From NCBI GenBank assembly GCA_934234215.1, contig CAKQHB010000010.1, positions 1 through 64,000 of the forward strand: a stretch of 64,000 nucleotides of DNA, given 5' to 3'. A program made the position numbers and the translations under genes. Under the pieces are notes generated by a model. That model saw only the letters and a list, made by a program, of their open reading frames with translations, was not told the DNA's origin and did not search any database. The stretch is from an uncultured Cuneatibacter sp. GTDB lineage: Bacteria > Bacillota > Clostridia > Lachnospirales > Lachnospiraceae. Positions within the stretch are counted from its first letter, which is position 1; every line of letters starts with the position of its first letter. Positions 8,216-17,567 of the stretch are shown piece after piece.

Positions 8216-9832
8216 ATGAAACTGACATTAGAGGGAATTCAGGAACGCAATGCATGGGAAAAGGCAGGAATTACACTTCCTGGATATGATGTGACGGCAG
8301 CGTCCGAAAAGGCAAGAAAAGAGCCGGTTTGGGTACATTTTGGAATCGGCAATATTTTTCGTGTGTTTATCGGCGGCATTGCAGACGGACTTTTGGAGGA
8401 AGGTGCGTTGGATCGGGGCATCACCTGCGTGGAGACGTTTGATTATGACGTTGTCGATAAAATTTATGAGCCGCATGACAATCTGGGCTTGAGTGTCATT
8501 TTACACGGAGACGGAACTCGCGAGTATAAAGTGATCGGTTCTCTGGCGGAGGCAGTGAAGGCGAAGTCGGATGATGCGGCACAGTGGAATCGCCTGAAAG
8601 AAATTTTTCGAAGTCCGTCGCTTCAGATGGTTTCCTTTACGATTACGGAGAAGGGCTATGCGCTGCAGAAAGCGGATGGCGCCTGGTTCCCGTTCGTGGA
8701 AGCAGATATTCAGAACGGTCCGGACAAGGCAACTGGTGCGATGGCAGTTTTGACGGCGATGCTTTTGGAGCGCTATCAGGCGGGCGGTAATCCGTTGGCA
8801 CTTGTTTCGATGGACAACTGTTCCCAAAATGGCGCAAAGCTGCGGGAATCTGTCCTGACAATGGCGGAAGAATGGAAGAAGCAGGGCTTTGTGGACGATG
8901 ACTTCCTGGCATATGTCCGTGACGAGCATGTTGTGGCATTTCCGTGGACGATGATTGACAAGATCACCCCTCGCCCCAGTGAGCAGATTGCAGCAGATCT
9001 GGAAGCACTCGGTGTGGAGGAGATGCAGCCGGTCATCACTGGAAGGAAGACGTATATCGCACCGTTTGTCAACGCCGAAAAGCCACAGTATCTTGTGATT
9101 GAGGACAGCTTCCCCAACGGTCGCCCGGCGCTGGAAAAAGGATTTGGTGTCTATCTGGCAGATCGGAATACGGTCAACCTGTCGGAACGGATGAAAGTGA
9201 CCGTCTGCCTGAATCCGGTGCATTCCGCAACAGGTCCCCTGGGTGTCGTGCTTGGCTATGATTTGTTTGCACACATGTTAAATACCAACAAAGACATGAT
9301 GAAGATGGCTCGCATGGTAGCATATGACGAGGGGCTTCCGGTCGTGAAAAATCCCGGCATTTTGTCTCCACAGGCATTTGTAGACGAATTGTTTGATGAT
9401 CGTTTCCCGAATGAGTATTTGGGAGACACAAACCTACGTCTGGCAGTGGATGTATCACAGATGGTTGGCATTCGATTTGGTGAGACGATCAAGGCATATG
9501 TCAGAAAATTTGGAAACACCTCCGCATTGACTGCAATTCCGCTGGGTATCGCGGGATGGCTTCGTTACATGCTGGGAGTGGATGATGCTGGTCAGAAATA
9601 CGAACTTGCCCCCGATCCGATGAATGAAGAAATCGGAGAGCAGCTGAGTGACATTGTGATCGGAAAACCGGAAACACTGCGGGATCAGTTAAAGCCGATT
9701 TTATCCAATGAGCGGTTATTCTTCACGGATTTATACAAAGCTGGAGTTGGTGAAAAAATCGAAACGATGTTCCGTGAGATGATTGCCGGGCCGGGTGCGG
9801 TGCGTGCGACGATCCACAAATATGTAAATTAA
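8216..9832 (+). CDS. Mannitol dehydrogenase family oxidoreductase (fructuronate reductase-like)
   Basis: This is a 538-residue NAD(P)-dependent long-chain polyol dehydrogenase. The N-terminal HFGIGNIFRVF segment forms the dinucleotide site, and MKVTVCLNPVH in the middle carries the Lys, Asn and His residues typical of this family's active site. The family contains mannitol 2-dehydrogenase and fructuronate/tagaturonate reductases (UxuB, UxaB). The length is above the ~490 of E. coli UxuB, and I cannot separate the substrates by eye. GGAGG stands 6 bp before the ATG. The divergent ROK regulator suggests induction by a sugar or uronate. The gene is probably monocistronic; the first hairpin with a T-run follows about 170 bp downstream. 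Confidence 0.82.
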   Translation: MKLTLEGIQERNAWEKAGITLPGYDVTAASEKARKEPVWVHFGIGNIFRVFIGGIADGLLEEGALDRGITCVETFDYDVVDKIYEPHDNLGLSVILHGDGTREYKVIGSLAEAVKAKSDDAAQWNRLKEIFRSPSLQMVSFTITEKGYALQKADGAWFPFVEADIQNGPDKATGAMAVLTAMLLERYQAGGNPLALVSMDNCSQNGAKLRESVLTMAEEWKKQGFVDDDFLAYVRDEHVVAFPWTMIDKITPRPSEQIAADLEALGVEEMQPVITGRKTYIAPFVNAEKPQYLVIEDSFPNGRPALEKGFGVYLADRNTVNLSERMKVTVCLNPVHSATGPLGVVLGYDLFAHMLNTNKDMMKMARMVAYDEGLPVVKNPGILSPQAFVDELFDDRFPNEYLGDTNLRLAVDVSQMVGIRFGETIKAYVRKFGNTSALTAIPLGIAGWLRYMLGVDDAGQKYELAPDPMNEEIGEQLSDIVIGKPETLRDQLKPILSNERLFFTDLYKAGVGEKIETMFREMIAGPGAVRATIHKYVN

Positions 9833-10003
9833 GAGTAAAAGTTGCCTATCATGACAAAATTATGAGAATCGCCTTGTGGAAGCTGCAGAAGAGTATTCTG
9901 GTTATCAACCACAATCCTTGCGAGCATCGTAGCGACAACCCTCCTTGCCAGCATCCAGAAAGATCGACTGGGACGAGAATATCGGACCTTATAAAAGTAG
10001 TAT

Positions 10004-10047
10004 AAAACAGGATTTTCGTGTAAAAAAACATGCGGAGATCCTGTTTT
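10004..10047 (+). terminator. Possible distal terminator hairpin
   Basis: AAAACAGGAT and ATCCTGTTTT are perfect 10-bp arms; further CGTG/CATG pairing inside the loop is possible, and the right arm ends in TTTTT. It could terminate the dehydrogenase transcript, although it starts 170 bp after the stop codon. Confidence 0.5.
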
Positions 10048-10133
10048 TGTGTAGAAGTGCGAAAAATATGAAAAAGAATAGTATGGAGTTATGTTGCCCC
10101 TGCGAATTGTTGCAAAGTGGAAAATGAAGTATC

Positions 10134-10253
10134 ACTGCTCCCTTGCAGTTTTTTTCGTCGCGTAGCAGGTGCGGAACCACGCTTTGTGAATCTGTTTGAG
10201 TCCGAAGGACGAGTTATTCACAAAGCGTGATAAGTGACGTGCATGCGTAGCAG
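10134..10253. other. Structured noncoding segment
   Basis: The gap 9833-10400 has no convincing gene. It holds ACTGC/GCAGT followed by seven T (10134-10155, terminator-like). It also holds a perfect 14-bp inverted repeat CACGCTTTGTGAAT/ATTCACAAAGCGTG (10178-10191 and 10216-10229) whose loop contains a smaller GTCC-GAA-GGAC hairpin. The direct repeat CGTAGCAG at 10161-10168 and 10246-10253 encloses the long stem. This could be a small RNA, a repeat element or an attenuator. Confidence 0.45.
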
Positions 10254-10311
10254 AAAAAAACGGAGAACTCAAAAACTTTGGTTCTTTTTGATAGATTATT
10301 TTACACTACAC

Positions 10312-10341
10312 TTTACATTTCCTTTCGAGGTTTGCTATACT
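10312..10341 (+). promoter_or_regulatory. Promoter of the acetyltransferase gene
   Basis: TTTACA (10312-10317) and TATACT (10336-10341) are spaced 18 bp apart, about 60 bp upstream of the ATG at 10401. Confidence 0.6.
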
Positions 10342-10400
10342 TTACCCGAAGTAACTAACCTTTACAAAAACCGTTGCAGGGAGCACTTAGAGGAGGCGTT

Positions 10401-11609
10401 ATGCTGCCGAGTACCGAGTATGAGATACGTTATTTAACCCCAAATGATGCCGAACAGTACAATGCATTGCTGCGCTATGCATTTCAGATTACAGAACAGG
10501 AACTTTCGGAGTGCGGCTGGCGCGATGATGAGATCAAGCAATCCAAGTTTCCAATTCTGGAACGTGCAGATGTGTTAGGATGCTTTGATCATGAAGCATT
10601 GGTGTCGCAGATCGCGGTGTATCCGCTGAAGATGAATGTGTATGATGCAGTCTATCCCATCGGATTTGTGACGAGTGTATGCACCTATCCGGAGTACAGC
10701 GGACATGGATTGATGAAGCGTCTGATGCATCAGAGCCTCAAGCACATGCATCACAGACAGCAATCGTTAGCGCTGCTGTTTCCGTATTCAATCCCGCTGT
10801 ATCGCAAAATGGGCTGGGAGATCATTTCCAATAAGATTACATATTCTGTAAAAGACAGACAGATTCCGAAAAAAGCGGAGGCACCTGGCTATGTGCGCCG
10901 CGTGGATTGGGAGAACGAGGACTTCCGCAATTTGCATGCGCAGTTTACAGCAGCGACACACGGCTGTCTGTTCCGCAATGCACTGGCGTGGGAAGAGTAT
11001 TGGCGTTGGGATGAGGATGACACGGTTGTTGCCATTTATTATGATGTGAATGGTAAGCCCAGTGGCTATATGGTGTATCTGATCAAAGAAGACATCATGC
11101 ATATCAAAGAGATGATTTATCTGACGAGAGAGGCGCAGGAGGGATTGTGGGAGTATATCCGTGCCCACGATTCGATGATTGATGAGGTGCGGGGCAGCTC
11201 GTATTTCAGCGATCCCATTGCATTCGAGCTGGAGGATGGTGATATTAAAGAGACGATCCGACCGTATATCATGGGACGGATTGTAGATGTGGATCAGTTC
11301 TTCCGGAAGTATCACTGTGATCCAACGGCAGATCATGTGCGAATCACACTGGATGTTGCAGATGAGTTCCTGCCGTGGAATAATAAGAAAATCACGGTGG
11401 AATTTCACAAAGGCAATTGTGAAATTGTGGAAAAGCAGGCAGAACAGACAGTACGCTTGTCGATTGCATCTCTGACGACACTGACGTTGGGATATAAATC
11501 TGCAGCAAAATTGTATCGGCTGGGGCGAATTCAGGCGGAGGAAGAGACAGTATGTCTGTTGGATGATGTATTGCTGCACGAAGTGCCGTATATTTCTGAT
11601 TATATTTAA
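10401..11609 (+). CDS. Eis-like GNAT family N-acetyltransferase
   Basis: This is a 402-residue protein with the length and layout of the Eis family. An N-terminal GNAT domain carries the acetyl-CoA segment around YPEYSGHGLMKRLM (~98-111); a second GNAT-like domain and a C-terminal sterol-carrier-like domain (from ~285) follow. Eis proteins acetylate amines on aminoglycosides or protein lysines and use the C-terminal carboxylate in catalysis; here the chain ends PYISDYI. The ATG at 10401 is 4 bp after AGGAGG; an upstream in-frame TTG lacks such a site. The gene has its own promoter and stands alone before glmS. The natural substrate is unknown. Confidence 0.8.
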   Translation: MLPSTEYEIRYLTPNDAEQYNALLRYAFQITEQELSECGWRDDEIKQSKFPILERADVLGCFDHEALVSQIAVYPLKMNVYDAVYPIGFVTSVCTYPEYSGHGLMKRLMHQSLKHMHHRQQSLALLFPYSIPLYRKMGWEIISNKITYSVKDRQIPKKAEAPGYVRRVDWENEDFRNLHAQFTAATHGCLFRNALAWEEYWRWDEDDTVVAIYYDVNGKPSGYMVYLIKEDIMHIKEMIYLTREAQEGLWEYIRAHDSMIDEVRGSSYFSDPIAFELEDGDIKETIRPYIMGRIVDVDQFFRKYHCDPTADHVRITLDVADEFLPWNNKKITVEFHKGNCEIVEKQAEQTVRLSIASLTTLTLGYKSAAKLYRLGRIQAEEETVCLLDDVLLHEVPYISDYI

Positions 11610-11711
11610 TCAAGTGATGAGACAGATTGTGAAGATTCATTGGCATAAAAAACACATGCCGGTAGAATTTCGTCAATTTGTGAAGAAAAATCAAAGGATA
11701 GTTGATTCTGA

Positions 11712-11740
11712 TTGCACCGGTACAGAAAATAAAGTATAAT
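11712..11740 (+). promoter_or_regulatory. glmS promoter
   Basis: TTGCAC (11712-11717), a 17-bp spacer and a perfect TATAAT (11735-11740) give a ~105-nt leader before glmS. No glmS-ribozyme core was recognised in that leader. Confidence 0.7.
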
Positions 11741-11851
11741 AAATCGATGTTGTGTAAAATCATTGAAAAGACATCATGTGAAATACGACAGAATGAGGAA
11801 AGAAGATACAGTTTGCAGTAGTTTTAGGTTAGAAATGGAGAGTATGAAAGT

Positions 11852-13690
11852 ATGTGTGGAATTGTAGGATTTACAGGAGATCACCAGGCAGCGCCGATCC
11901 TGTTGGACGGACTGTCCAAGCTGGAGTACCGCGGATATGATTCTGCCGGTATTGCAGTGCGGGACGGAGACGGTGAGACTGTCATTGTTAAGGCAAAGGG
12001 ACGTCTGCAGGTGCTGGCTGATAAGACCGATCAGGGCACTGCAGTAAAGGGATGCTGTGGTATTGGTCATACCCGCTGGGCAACCCACGGAGAGCCGTCC
12101 GAGACAAATGCGCATCCGCATCACAGTGATGATGGCAATGTCGTTGCCGTTCACAATGGTATTATTGAAAATTATCAGGAATTAAAAGAGAAGCTGCTGA
12201 AAAAGGGCTACACCTTTTATTCTTCTACCGATACCGAGGTTGCAGTTAAGCTGATTGATTATTATTACAAAAAGTACGAGGGGACTCCGGTAGATGCAAT
12301 CAATCATGCGATGGTTCGTATCCGTGGTTCTTATGCGCTGGCAGTGATGTTCAAGGAATATCCGGGCGAGATTTATGTTGCAAGAAAAGACAGCCCGATG
12401 ATCCTTGGTCTCGGTGATGGAGAGTCTTATGTGGCATCCGATGTTCCGGCAATTCTCAAATATACAAAACAGGTATATTATATAGGGAATATGGAAATCG
12501 GTCGTCTGGAGAAGGGCAAGATCACATTCTACAATCTGGACGGCGATGAGATCGAGAAGGAGCTGGTAGAGATCGAGTGGGATGCGGAGGCAGCAGAAAA
12601 GGGCGGCTACGAGCATTTCATGATGAAGGAGATCCACGAGCAGCCGAAGGCAGTGGAAGATACCCTGCATTCTGTTTTGAAGGAGGGTCGTCTGGATCTG
12701 AGTGACGTAGGACTTTCCGATGAGGAAGTAAAGAAAATCAGCCAGATTTATATTGTAGCGTGTGGCTCCGCTTATCATGTGGGTATGGTAGCGCAGTATG
12801 TCATCGAGGATCTGGCGCGGATTCCGGTTCGCGTAGAGCTGGCATCTGAGTTCCGTTACCGCAATCCGATCCTGGACCCCAACGGTCTGGTAATTATCAT
12901 CAGCCAGTCTGGCGAGACTGCAGACAGTCTGGCAGCGCTGCGTGAGGCAAAGAAGCGCGGCATTGCAACGCTTGGTATCGTCAATGTGGTCGGTTCCTCT
13001 ATCGCCAGAGAAGCAGACCATGTTTTCTACACACTGGCAGGTCCGGAGATCGCAGTTGCAACAACGAAGGCTTACAGCACACAGCTGATCGCAAGCTATG
13101 CTCTGGCAATGCAGTTCGGTCTTGTGCGGGGCACCCTGGAAGAGAGCAAGTACGAGGAGCTGATCGCAGAGCTACAGACCATCCCGGTGAAGATTGAGAA
13201 GATTTTGGAAGATAAGGAGCGTCTGCAGTGGTTTGCAGCACAGAAGGCATCTGCCAAGGATGTGTTCTTTATTGGCAGAGGCGAAGATTATGCAGTCTCT
13301 CTGGAAGGCAGCCTGAAGATGAAGGAGATCAGCTACATTCATTCTGAGGCATATGCGGCAGGTGAATTAAAGCATGGCACCATCAGCCTGATCGAGGATG
13401 GCACGCTGGTTATCAGTGTTCTGACCCAGTCCGCTCTGTATGAGAAGACACTGAGCAATATGGTTGAGGTAAAGAGCCGCGGTGCATATTTGATGGGGCT
13501 GACGACAAATGGCAACTACAGTCTGGAAAATACCGCAGACTTTGTGACATACGTTCCGAAGGTGGATGAGCATTTCGCAGCAAGTCTGGCAGTAATTCCG
13601 CTCCAGCTGTTAGGCTATTATATTAGTGTTGCAAGAGGTTTGGACGTAGATAAGCCCAGAAATCTGGCAAAAAGTGTTACGGTTGAATAA
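11852..13690 (+). CDS. glmS: Glutamine-fructose-6-phosphate aminotransferase (isomerizing)
   Basis: This is a 612-residue enzyme that makes glucosamine-6-phosphate from fructose-6-phosphate and glutamine, the first step towards UDP-GlcNAc for peptidoglycan and surface glycans. The chain begins MCGIVGF, so Cys2 becomes the N-terminal nucleophile of the class II glutaminase domain (1-~225, with GHTRWATHG). Two SIS sugar-isomerase domains follow (~285-420 and ~455-590), and the C-terminal DKPRNLAKSVTVE is the family signature. The start is fixed by the required Cys2 and a GGAGAG site. The gene is monocistronic by layout, because the valS promoter starts 5 bp after the stop codon. glmM lies 27 kb further on in this window. 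Confidence 0.97.
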   Translation: MCGIVGFTGDHQAAPILLDGLSKLEYRGYDSAGIAVRDGDGETVIVKAKGRLQVLADKTDQGTAVKGCCGIGHTRWATHGEPSETNAHPHHSDDGNVVAVHNGIIENYQELKEKLLKKGYTFYSSTDTEVAVKLIDYYYKKYEGTPVDAINHAMVRIRGSYALAVMFKEYPGEIYVARKDSPMILGLGDGESYVASDVPAILKYTKQVYYIGNMEIGRLEKGKITFYNLDGDEIEKELVEIEWDAEAAEKGGYEHFMMKEIHEQPKAVEDTLHSVLKEGRLDLSDVGLSDEEVKKISQIYIVACGSAYHVGMVAQYVIEDLARIPVRVELASEFRYRNPILDPNGLVIIISQSGETADSLAALREAKKRGIATLGIVNVVGSSIAREADHVFYTLAGPEIAVATTKAYSTQLIASYALAMQFGLVRGTLEESKYEELIAELQTIPVKIEKILEDKERLQWFAAQKASAKDVFFIGRGEDYAVSLEGSLKMKEISYIHSEAYAAGELKHGTISLIEDGTLVISVLTQSALYEKTLSNMVEVKSRGAYLMGLTTNGNYSLENTADFVTYVPKVDEHFAASLAVIPLQLLGYYISVARGLDVDKPRNLAKSVTVE

Positions 13691-13695
13691 AAATC

Positions 13696-13724
13696 TTGAC
13701 AAAATCGCACAGTACGCATATGAT
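13696..13724 (+). promoter_or_regulatory. valS promoter
   Basis: Consensus TTGACA (13696-13701), a 17-bp spacer and TATGAT (13719-13724) place transcription start near 13731, at the beginning of the T-box leader. Confidence 0.8.
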
Positions 13725-13730
13725 AAACAC

Positions 13731-13986
13731 ACAGACACAGGCTGAGAAGAAGAGGAGTATGGATGATTCCGCCGCAAGAGAGAGAGACTGCTTCGCTGAG
13801 AGGTCTCTTCGGAGAGGAGCATACAGAAGGTAGCTTCCGAGCCGGATGAAGAACACCGGAACTGGTTAGTAGAACATCCCGTGAGCGCCCGTTATCGCGC
13901 AGAGAGGCAGACAGGATTTCCTGCCTGTGAAAAAGGTGGTACCGCGTATTCAACGCCCTTTGCATTTTTGTGCAGAGGGCGTTTTT
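13731..13986 (+). ncRNA. T-box riboswitch upstream of valS
   Basis: The leader contains the conserved T-box core AAGGTGGTACCGCG (13933-13946). It is followed by an intrinsic terminator, ACGCCCT/AGGGCGT with internal TGCA/TGCA pairing and a TTTTT tail (13953-13986). Upstream, a long paired Stem I region (13740-13890) includes GAAGGTAGC; the GTA at 13830-13832 is my candidate valine specifier. Uncharged tRNA-Val would pair with the specifier and the T-box to form the antiterminator and let valS be transcribed. Confidence 0.93.
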
Positions 13987-14036
13987 GCTTTACATTAAAA
14001 AACACCAAGCACCATGCAAATAAAATGGAGGAAGTT

Positions 14037-16673
14037 ATGAAAGAACTGGAGAAGAATTACAATCCTTCTGAGATCGAGGATCGTCTCTATCATAAGTGGG
14101 AAGAAAAGAAGTATTTTCACGCAGAAGTAGACCGCAGCAAAAAGCCGTTTACCATCGTAATGCCGCCGCCCAATGTTACCGGACAGCTGCATATGGGACA
14201 CGCGCTGGACAACACGATGCAGGATATCCTGACCCGTTATAAGAGGATGCAGGGCTACAATGCACTGTGGCAGCCTGGCACGGACCATGCAGCAATCGCA
14301 ACCGAGGTAAAGGTCATCGAGAGTCTGAAAAAGCAGGGTATCGACAAGGCAGACCTTGGCAGAGAGGGATTCTTAGAAAAGGCCTGGGAGTGGAAGGAAG
14401 AGTACGGCGGACGTATCATCCGTCAGTTAAAGAAACTGGGTTCTTCCGCAGACTGGGACAGAGAGCGTTTCACAATGGACGAGGGCTGCTCCAAGGCAGT
14501 TCAGGAAGTATTTATTCGCCTGTATAACAAGGGCATGATCTACAAGGGCTCCAGAATTGTCAACTGGTGTCCGGTTTGTAAGACTTCGATTTCCGATGCA
14601 GAGGTTATCCACGAGGATCAGGATGGATTTTTCTATCACATCAACTACCCCATCGTTGGTACCGATCAGTGTCTGGAGATCGCAACCACCCGTCCGGAGA
14701 CTCTGCTGGGTGACGTTGCAGTTGCAGTCAATCCGGAGGATGAGCGTTATACGGATCTGGTTGGCAAGATGTTACTCCTGCCGCTTGTAAACAAAGAGAT
14801 CCCGGTCATTGCAGATTCTTATGTAGATAAGGAGTTTGGTACTGGTTGCGTAAAGATCACTCCGGCACATGACCCGAATGACTTCGAGGTTGGCAAACGT
14901 CACAATCTGCCGGAGATCAACATTCTGAATGATGACGGTACGATCAACGAAAAGGGTGGCAAGTACGCTGGCATGGATCGTTACGAAGCTCGTAAGGTGA
15001 TGCTGGAGGATCTGAAGGAGCAGGGACTGCTTGTCAAGATCGTTCCTCATTCTCACAGCGTTGGTACCCATGACCGTTGTAAGACGACGGTAGAGCCGAT
15101 GATCAAGCAGCAGTGGTTCGTCAAGATGGACGAGATGATTAAGCCTGCTGTAGAAGCTGTCAAGAACGGCGAGATCAAGCTGCTGCCGGAGCGCATGGAT
15201 AAGACCTATTTCAACTGGACCGATAATATTCGCGACTGGTGTATTTCCAGACAGCTGTGGTGGGGACATCGTATCCCGGCTTACTACTGTGACAAGTGCG
15301 GCGAGGTTGTTGTTGCAAAAGAGCAGCCGAAGATCTGTCCGAAGTGTGGACATACCCATCTGACACAGGATCCGGATACGTTAGATACCTGGTTCTCCTC
15401 TGCACTGTGGCCGTTCTCCACGCTGGGATGGCCGGATCACACCGAAGATTTTGACTATTTCTATCCGACAGACGTTCTCGTTACCGGATATGATATCATC
15501 TTCTTCTGGGTAATCCGTATGATCTTCTCCGGTTATGAGCAGACCGGTAAGGCACCGTTCCACACCGTTCTGTTCCACGGACTGGTTCGTGACTCTCAGG
15601 GACGTAAGATGAGTAAGTCCCTCGGAAATGGTATCGACCCGCTGGAAGTTATCGACAAGTACGGCGCAGATGCTCTGCGTATGACACTGATCACGGGAAA
15701 TGCACCGGGTAACGATATGCGTTTCTACTGGGAGCGTGTTGAGGCAAGCCGCAACTTTGCAAACAAGGTTTGGAATGCGTCCAGATTTATCATGATGAAT
15801 CTGGAGCAGGCAGATGCGACGGAGGTTTCTCTGGATGCTCTGACCGCAGCAGACAAGTGGATCCTGTCCAAGGTAAATACTCTGGCAAAGGATGTTACCG
15901 AAAATCTGGACAAGTACGAGATGGGTATTGGTCTGCAGAAAATCTATTCCTTCGTATGGGAAGAGTTCTGTGACTGGTACATCGAGATGGTAAAGCCTCG
16001 TCTGTACAGCGATACCGATCAGACAAAGGCAGCTGCGCTGTGGACCTTAAAGACCACTCTGATCCAGTCTCTGAAGCTGCTGCACCCGTATATGCCGTTC
16101 ATTACCGAAGAGATTTTCTGCAATCTGCAGGACGAAGAAGAGAGCATCATGATCTCTTCCTGGCCGGAATATAAGGAGGAGTGGAACTTCACAGAAGAAG
16201 AGACCAGCATCGAGACGATCAAGGAAGCTGTTCGTGCGATCCGTACCGTGCGCACTTCCATGAACGTACCGCCGAGCCGCAAGGCGAAGGTATTCGTTGT
16301 CTCCGAAAAAGAAGACATTCAGAATATTTTCCGTCAGGGCAGCGTATTCTTTGGTACGCTGGCAAGCGCTTCTTCCGTAGAGGTACAGAGCGATAAGACC
16401 GGTATTCCGGAGGATGCAGTTTCTGCAGTGACACCGGATGCTGTGATGTATATGCCGTTTGCAGATCTGGTTGATATCGAAAAAGAGCTGGAGCGTCTGC
16501 ATAAGGAAGAAGAACGTCTGAAAAAGGAGATTGCCCGTGGTGAGGGAATGCTCAGCAATGAGCGGTTCATGAGCAAGGCTCCGGAAGCAAAAGTCAAGGA
16601 AGAACAGGAAAAGCTGGCCCGTTACCGCGCAGCAATGGAGCAGGTACAGGAGCGTCTTGCGGCTCTGGGCTGA
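14037..16673 (+). CDS. valS: Valyl-tRNA synthetase
   Basis: This is an 878-residue class I synthetase that charges tRNA-Val in the cytosol. The HIGH-type motif is HMGH (in PNVTGQLHMGHALDN, ~41-55), and the KMSKS motif (RKMSKSLGNG) lies near 523. In between are the CP1 editing domain, which hydrolyses mischarged Thr-tRNA, and Cys pairs (WCPVCK, CDKCG, CPKCG) that look like zinc knuckles. The C-terminus (~810-878) is a heptad-rich coiled coil typical of ValRS. The start at 14037 is preceded by GGAGG; the longer reading runs into the T-box terminator. Expression is under T-box control. An RpiR-type regulator gene follows after 18 bp and may be co-transcribed. Confidence 0.98.
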   Translation: MKELEKNYNPSEIEDRLYHKWEEKKYFHAEVDRSKKPFTIVMPPPNVTGQLHMGHALDNTMQDILTRYKRMQGYNALWQPGTDHAAIATEVKVIESLKKQGIDKADLGREGFLEKAWEWKEEYGGRIIRQLKKLGSSADWDRERFTMDEGCSKAVQEVFIRLYNKGMIYKGSRIVNWCPVCKTSISDAEVIHEDQDGFFYHINYPIVGTDQCLEIATTRPETLLGDVAVAVNPEDERYTDLVGKMLLLPLVNKEIPVIADSYVDKEFGTGCVKITPAHDPNDFEVGKRHNLPEINILNDDGTINEKGGKYAGMDRYEARKVMLEDLKEQGLLVKIVPHSHSVGTHDRCKTTVEPMIKQQWFVKMDEMIKPAVEAVKNGEIKLLPERMDKTYFNWTDNIRDWCISRQLWWGHRIPAYYCDKCGEVVVAKEQPKICPKCGHTHLTQDPDTLDTWFSSALWPFSTLGWPDHTEDFDYFYPTDVLVTGYDIIFFWVIRMIFSGYEQTGKAPFHTVLFHGLVRDSQGRKMSKSLGNGIDPLEVIDKYGADALRMTLITGNAPGNDMRFYWERVEASRNFANKVWNASRFIMMNLEQADATEVSLDALTAADKWILSKVNTLAKDVTENLDKYEMGIGLQKIYSFVWEEFCDWYIEMVKPRLYSDTDQTKAAALWTLKTTLIQSLKLLHPYMPFITEEIFCNLQDEEESIMISSWPEYKEEWNFTEEETSIETIKEAVRAIRTVRTSMNVPPSRKAKVFVVSEKEDIQNIFRQGSVFFGTLASASSVEVQSDKTGIPEDAVSAVTPDAVMYMPFADLVDIEKELERLHKEEERLKKEIARGEGMLSNERFMSKAPEAKVKEEQEKLARYRAAMEQVQERLAALG

Positions 16674-16691
16674 TAACTAGGAGGGAAAGTA

Positions 16692-17459
16692 ATGACTCTG
16701 GATGAACTGGTTCATGCAAATTATCACAAACTGAATGCAGGGGATCTTGAAATCTGGCAGTATATTTACAACCACAAAAAAGAGTGCGCACACATGACCA
16801 TCGAAGAGTGTGCCTCTCAGTGCAATGTGTCCCGGACAACGATCCTCCGCTTCGCAAAGAAGCTGGATCTGTCCGGTTACACGGAGTTTAAGTATCTGCT
16901 TCGCTCGGAAGTGCAGGTGGAGTCCAACCAGTCCGCTGAGGATGGCATTGATATGCGCCGCCTGACGGAAAACTACACCGGGCTGCTGCAGGATCTGCAG
17001 GAGCGGGACTATGGAAAGTTTGCACAGATGTTAGACGATGCAGACCGTGTGATCCTGATCCCGTCAGGGCACACGCAGGAAGTGGCAGTGCAGGAGTTTC
17101 AGGATATTTTGACCGTATACACGGGCAAGACTGTTCTGGTGCTGGACAGCCGCAGCCGCAGAGAGTCAATGCTGACGATGCTGCAGCCGGAGGATGTGGT
17201 CGTCTTTATTTCTCAGAGCGGAGAAAATGAGACATTGCTGGAGTTTGCAAGAGAACTGAAGTGGAGAAAGATCCCGATCATTTCGTTCACACAGGTACAG
17301 AGCAACCCGATTGCAGACATGGCAGACCTGCCGATCCACTACCCGCTGCGGACATTTGAAGGTGTCGGAGAGCACGGCTACACGAGCATGGGTCCTTTGT
17401 ATGTTGTGATCGAATTTTATCTGGCACACTACATCAACCACATTTCGGCAGAACAGTAA
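16692..17459 (+). CDS. RpiR/MurR family regulator (HTH plus SIS domain)
   Basis: This is a 255-residue regulator. Residues ~1-75 form the HTH_6 domain (TIEECASQCNVSRTTILRFAKKL), and ~115-240 a SIS domain (VVFISQSGENETLLEFA) that normally binds a phosphosugar. Family members repress or activate sugar catabolic genes such as those for N-acetylmuramate or ribose. It sits 18 bp after valS with a GGAGGGAAAG ribosome site, so it likely rides on the valS transcript, and it is followed by a strong terminator. Its target genes cannot be read from the sequence; the adjacent surface-polysaccharide cluster and glmS are only neighbours. Confidence 0.88.
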   Translation: MTLDELVHANYHKLNAGDLEIWQYIYNHKKECAHMTIEECASQCNVSRTTILRFAKKLDLSGYTEFKYLLRSEVQVESNQSAEDGIDMRRLTENYTGLLQDLQERDYGKFAQMLDDADRVILIPSGHTQEVAVQEFQDILTVYTGKTVLVLDSRSRRESMLTMLQPEDVVVFISQSGENETLLEFARELKWRKIPIISFTQVQSNPIADMADLPIHYPLRTFEGVGEHGYTSMGPLYVVIEFYLAHYINHISAEQ

Positions 17460-17480
17460 ATTTCATGATTGTCTGAAAAT

Positions 17481-17523
17481 AAGATTCCGGAAGCAGAAAA
17501 AGATTTTGCTTCTGGAATCTTTT
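17481..17523 (+). terminator. Terminator after the RpiR-type regulator
   Basis: AAGATTCCGGAAGCA (17481-17495) pairs with TGCTTCTGGAATCTT (17507-17521) with one G-T wobble, followed by T residues. It closes the valS-regulator transcript before the polysaccharide cluster. Confidence 0.88.
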
Positions 17524-17533
17524 GTGGTATAAA
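17506..17533 (+). promoter_or_regulatory. Possible promoter of the first polysaccharide cluster
   Basis: TTGCTT (17506-17511) and TATAAA (17528-17533), 16 bp apart, overlap the right arm of the preceding terminator. The match is moderate, but a promoter is expected here because the terminator isolates the next gene. Confidence 0.4.
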
Positions 17534-17567
17534 GGTGGTATAGAAAAACAGTTGATTGGAGCATTGT

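Noticed and set aside
9849..10437. Several ~60-codon reading frames in the gap before the Eis gene
   Set aside because: They are short, have poor starts and overlap hairpins and the Eis promoter; no supporting motif.
11741..11851. glmS ribozyme in the glmS leader
   Set aside because: The leader is only about 105 nt long and no ribozyme core or pseudoknot pairing was recognised.
13881..14036. N-terminal extension of valS
   Set aside because: It would translate the T-box antiterminator and terminator; the ATG at 14037 has a GGAGG site and matches family starts.
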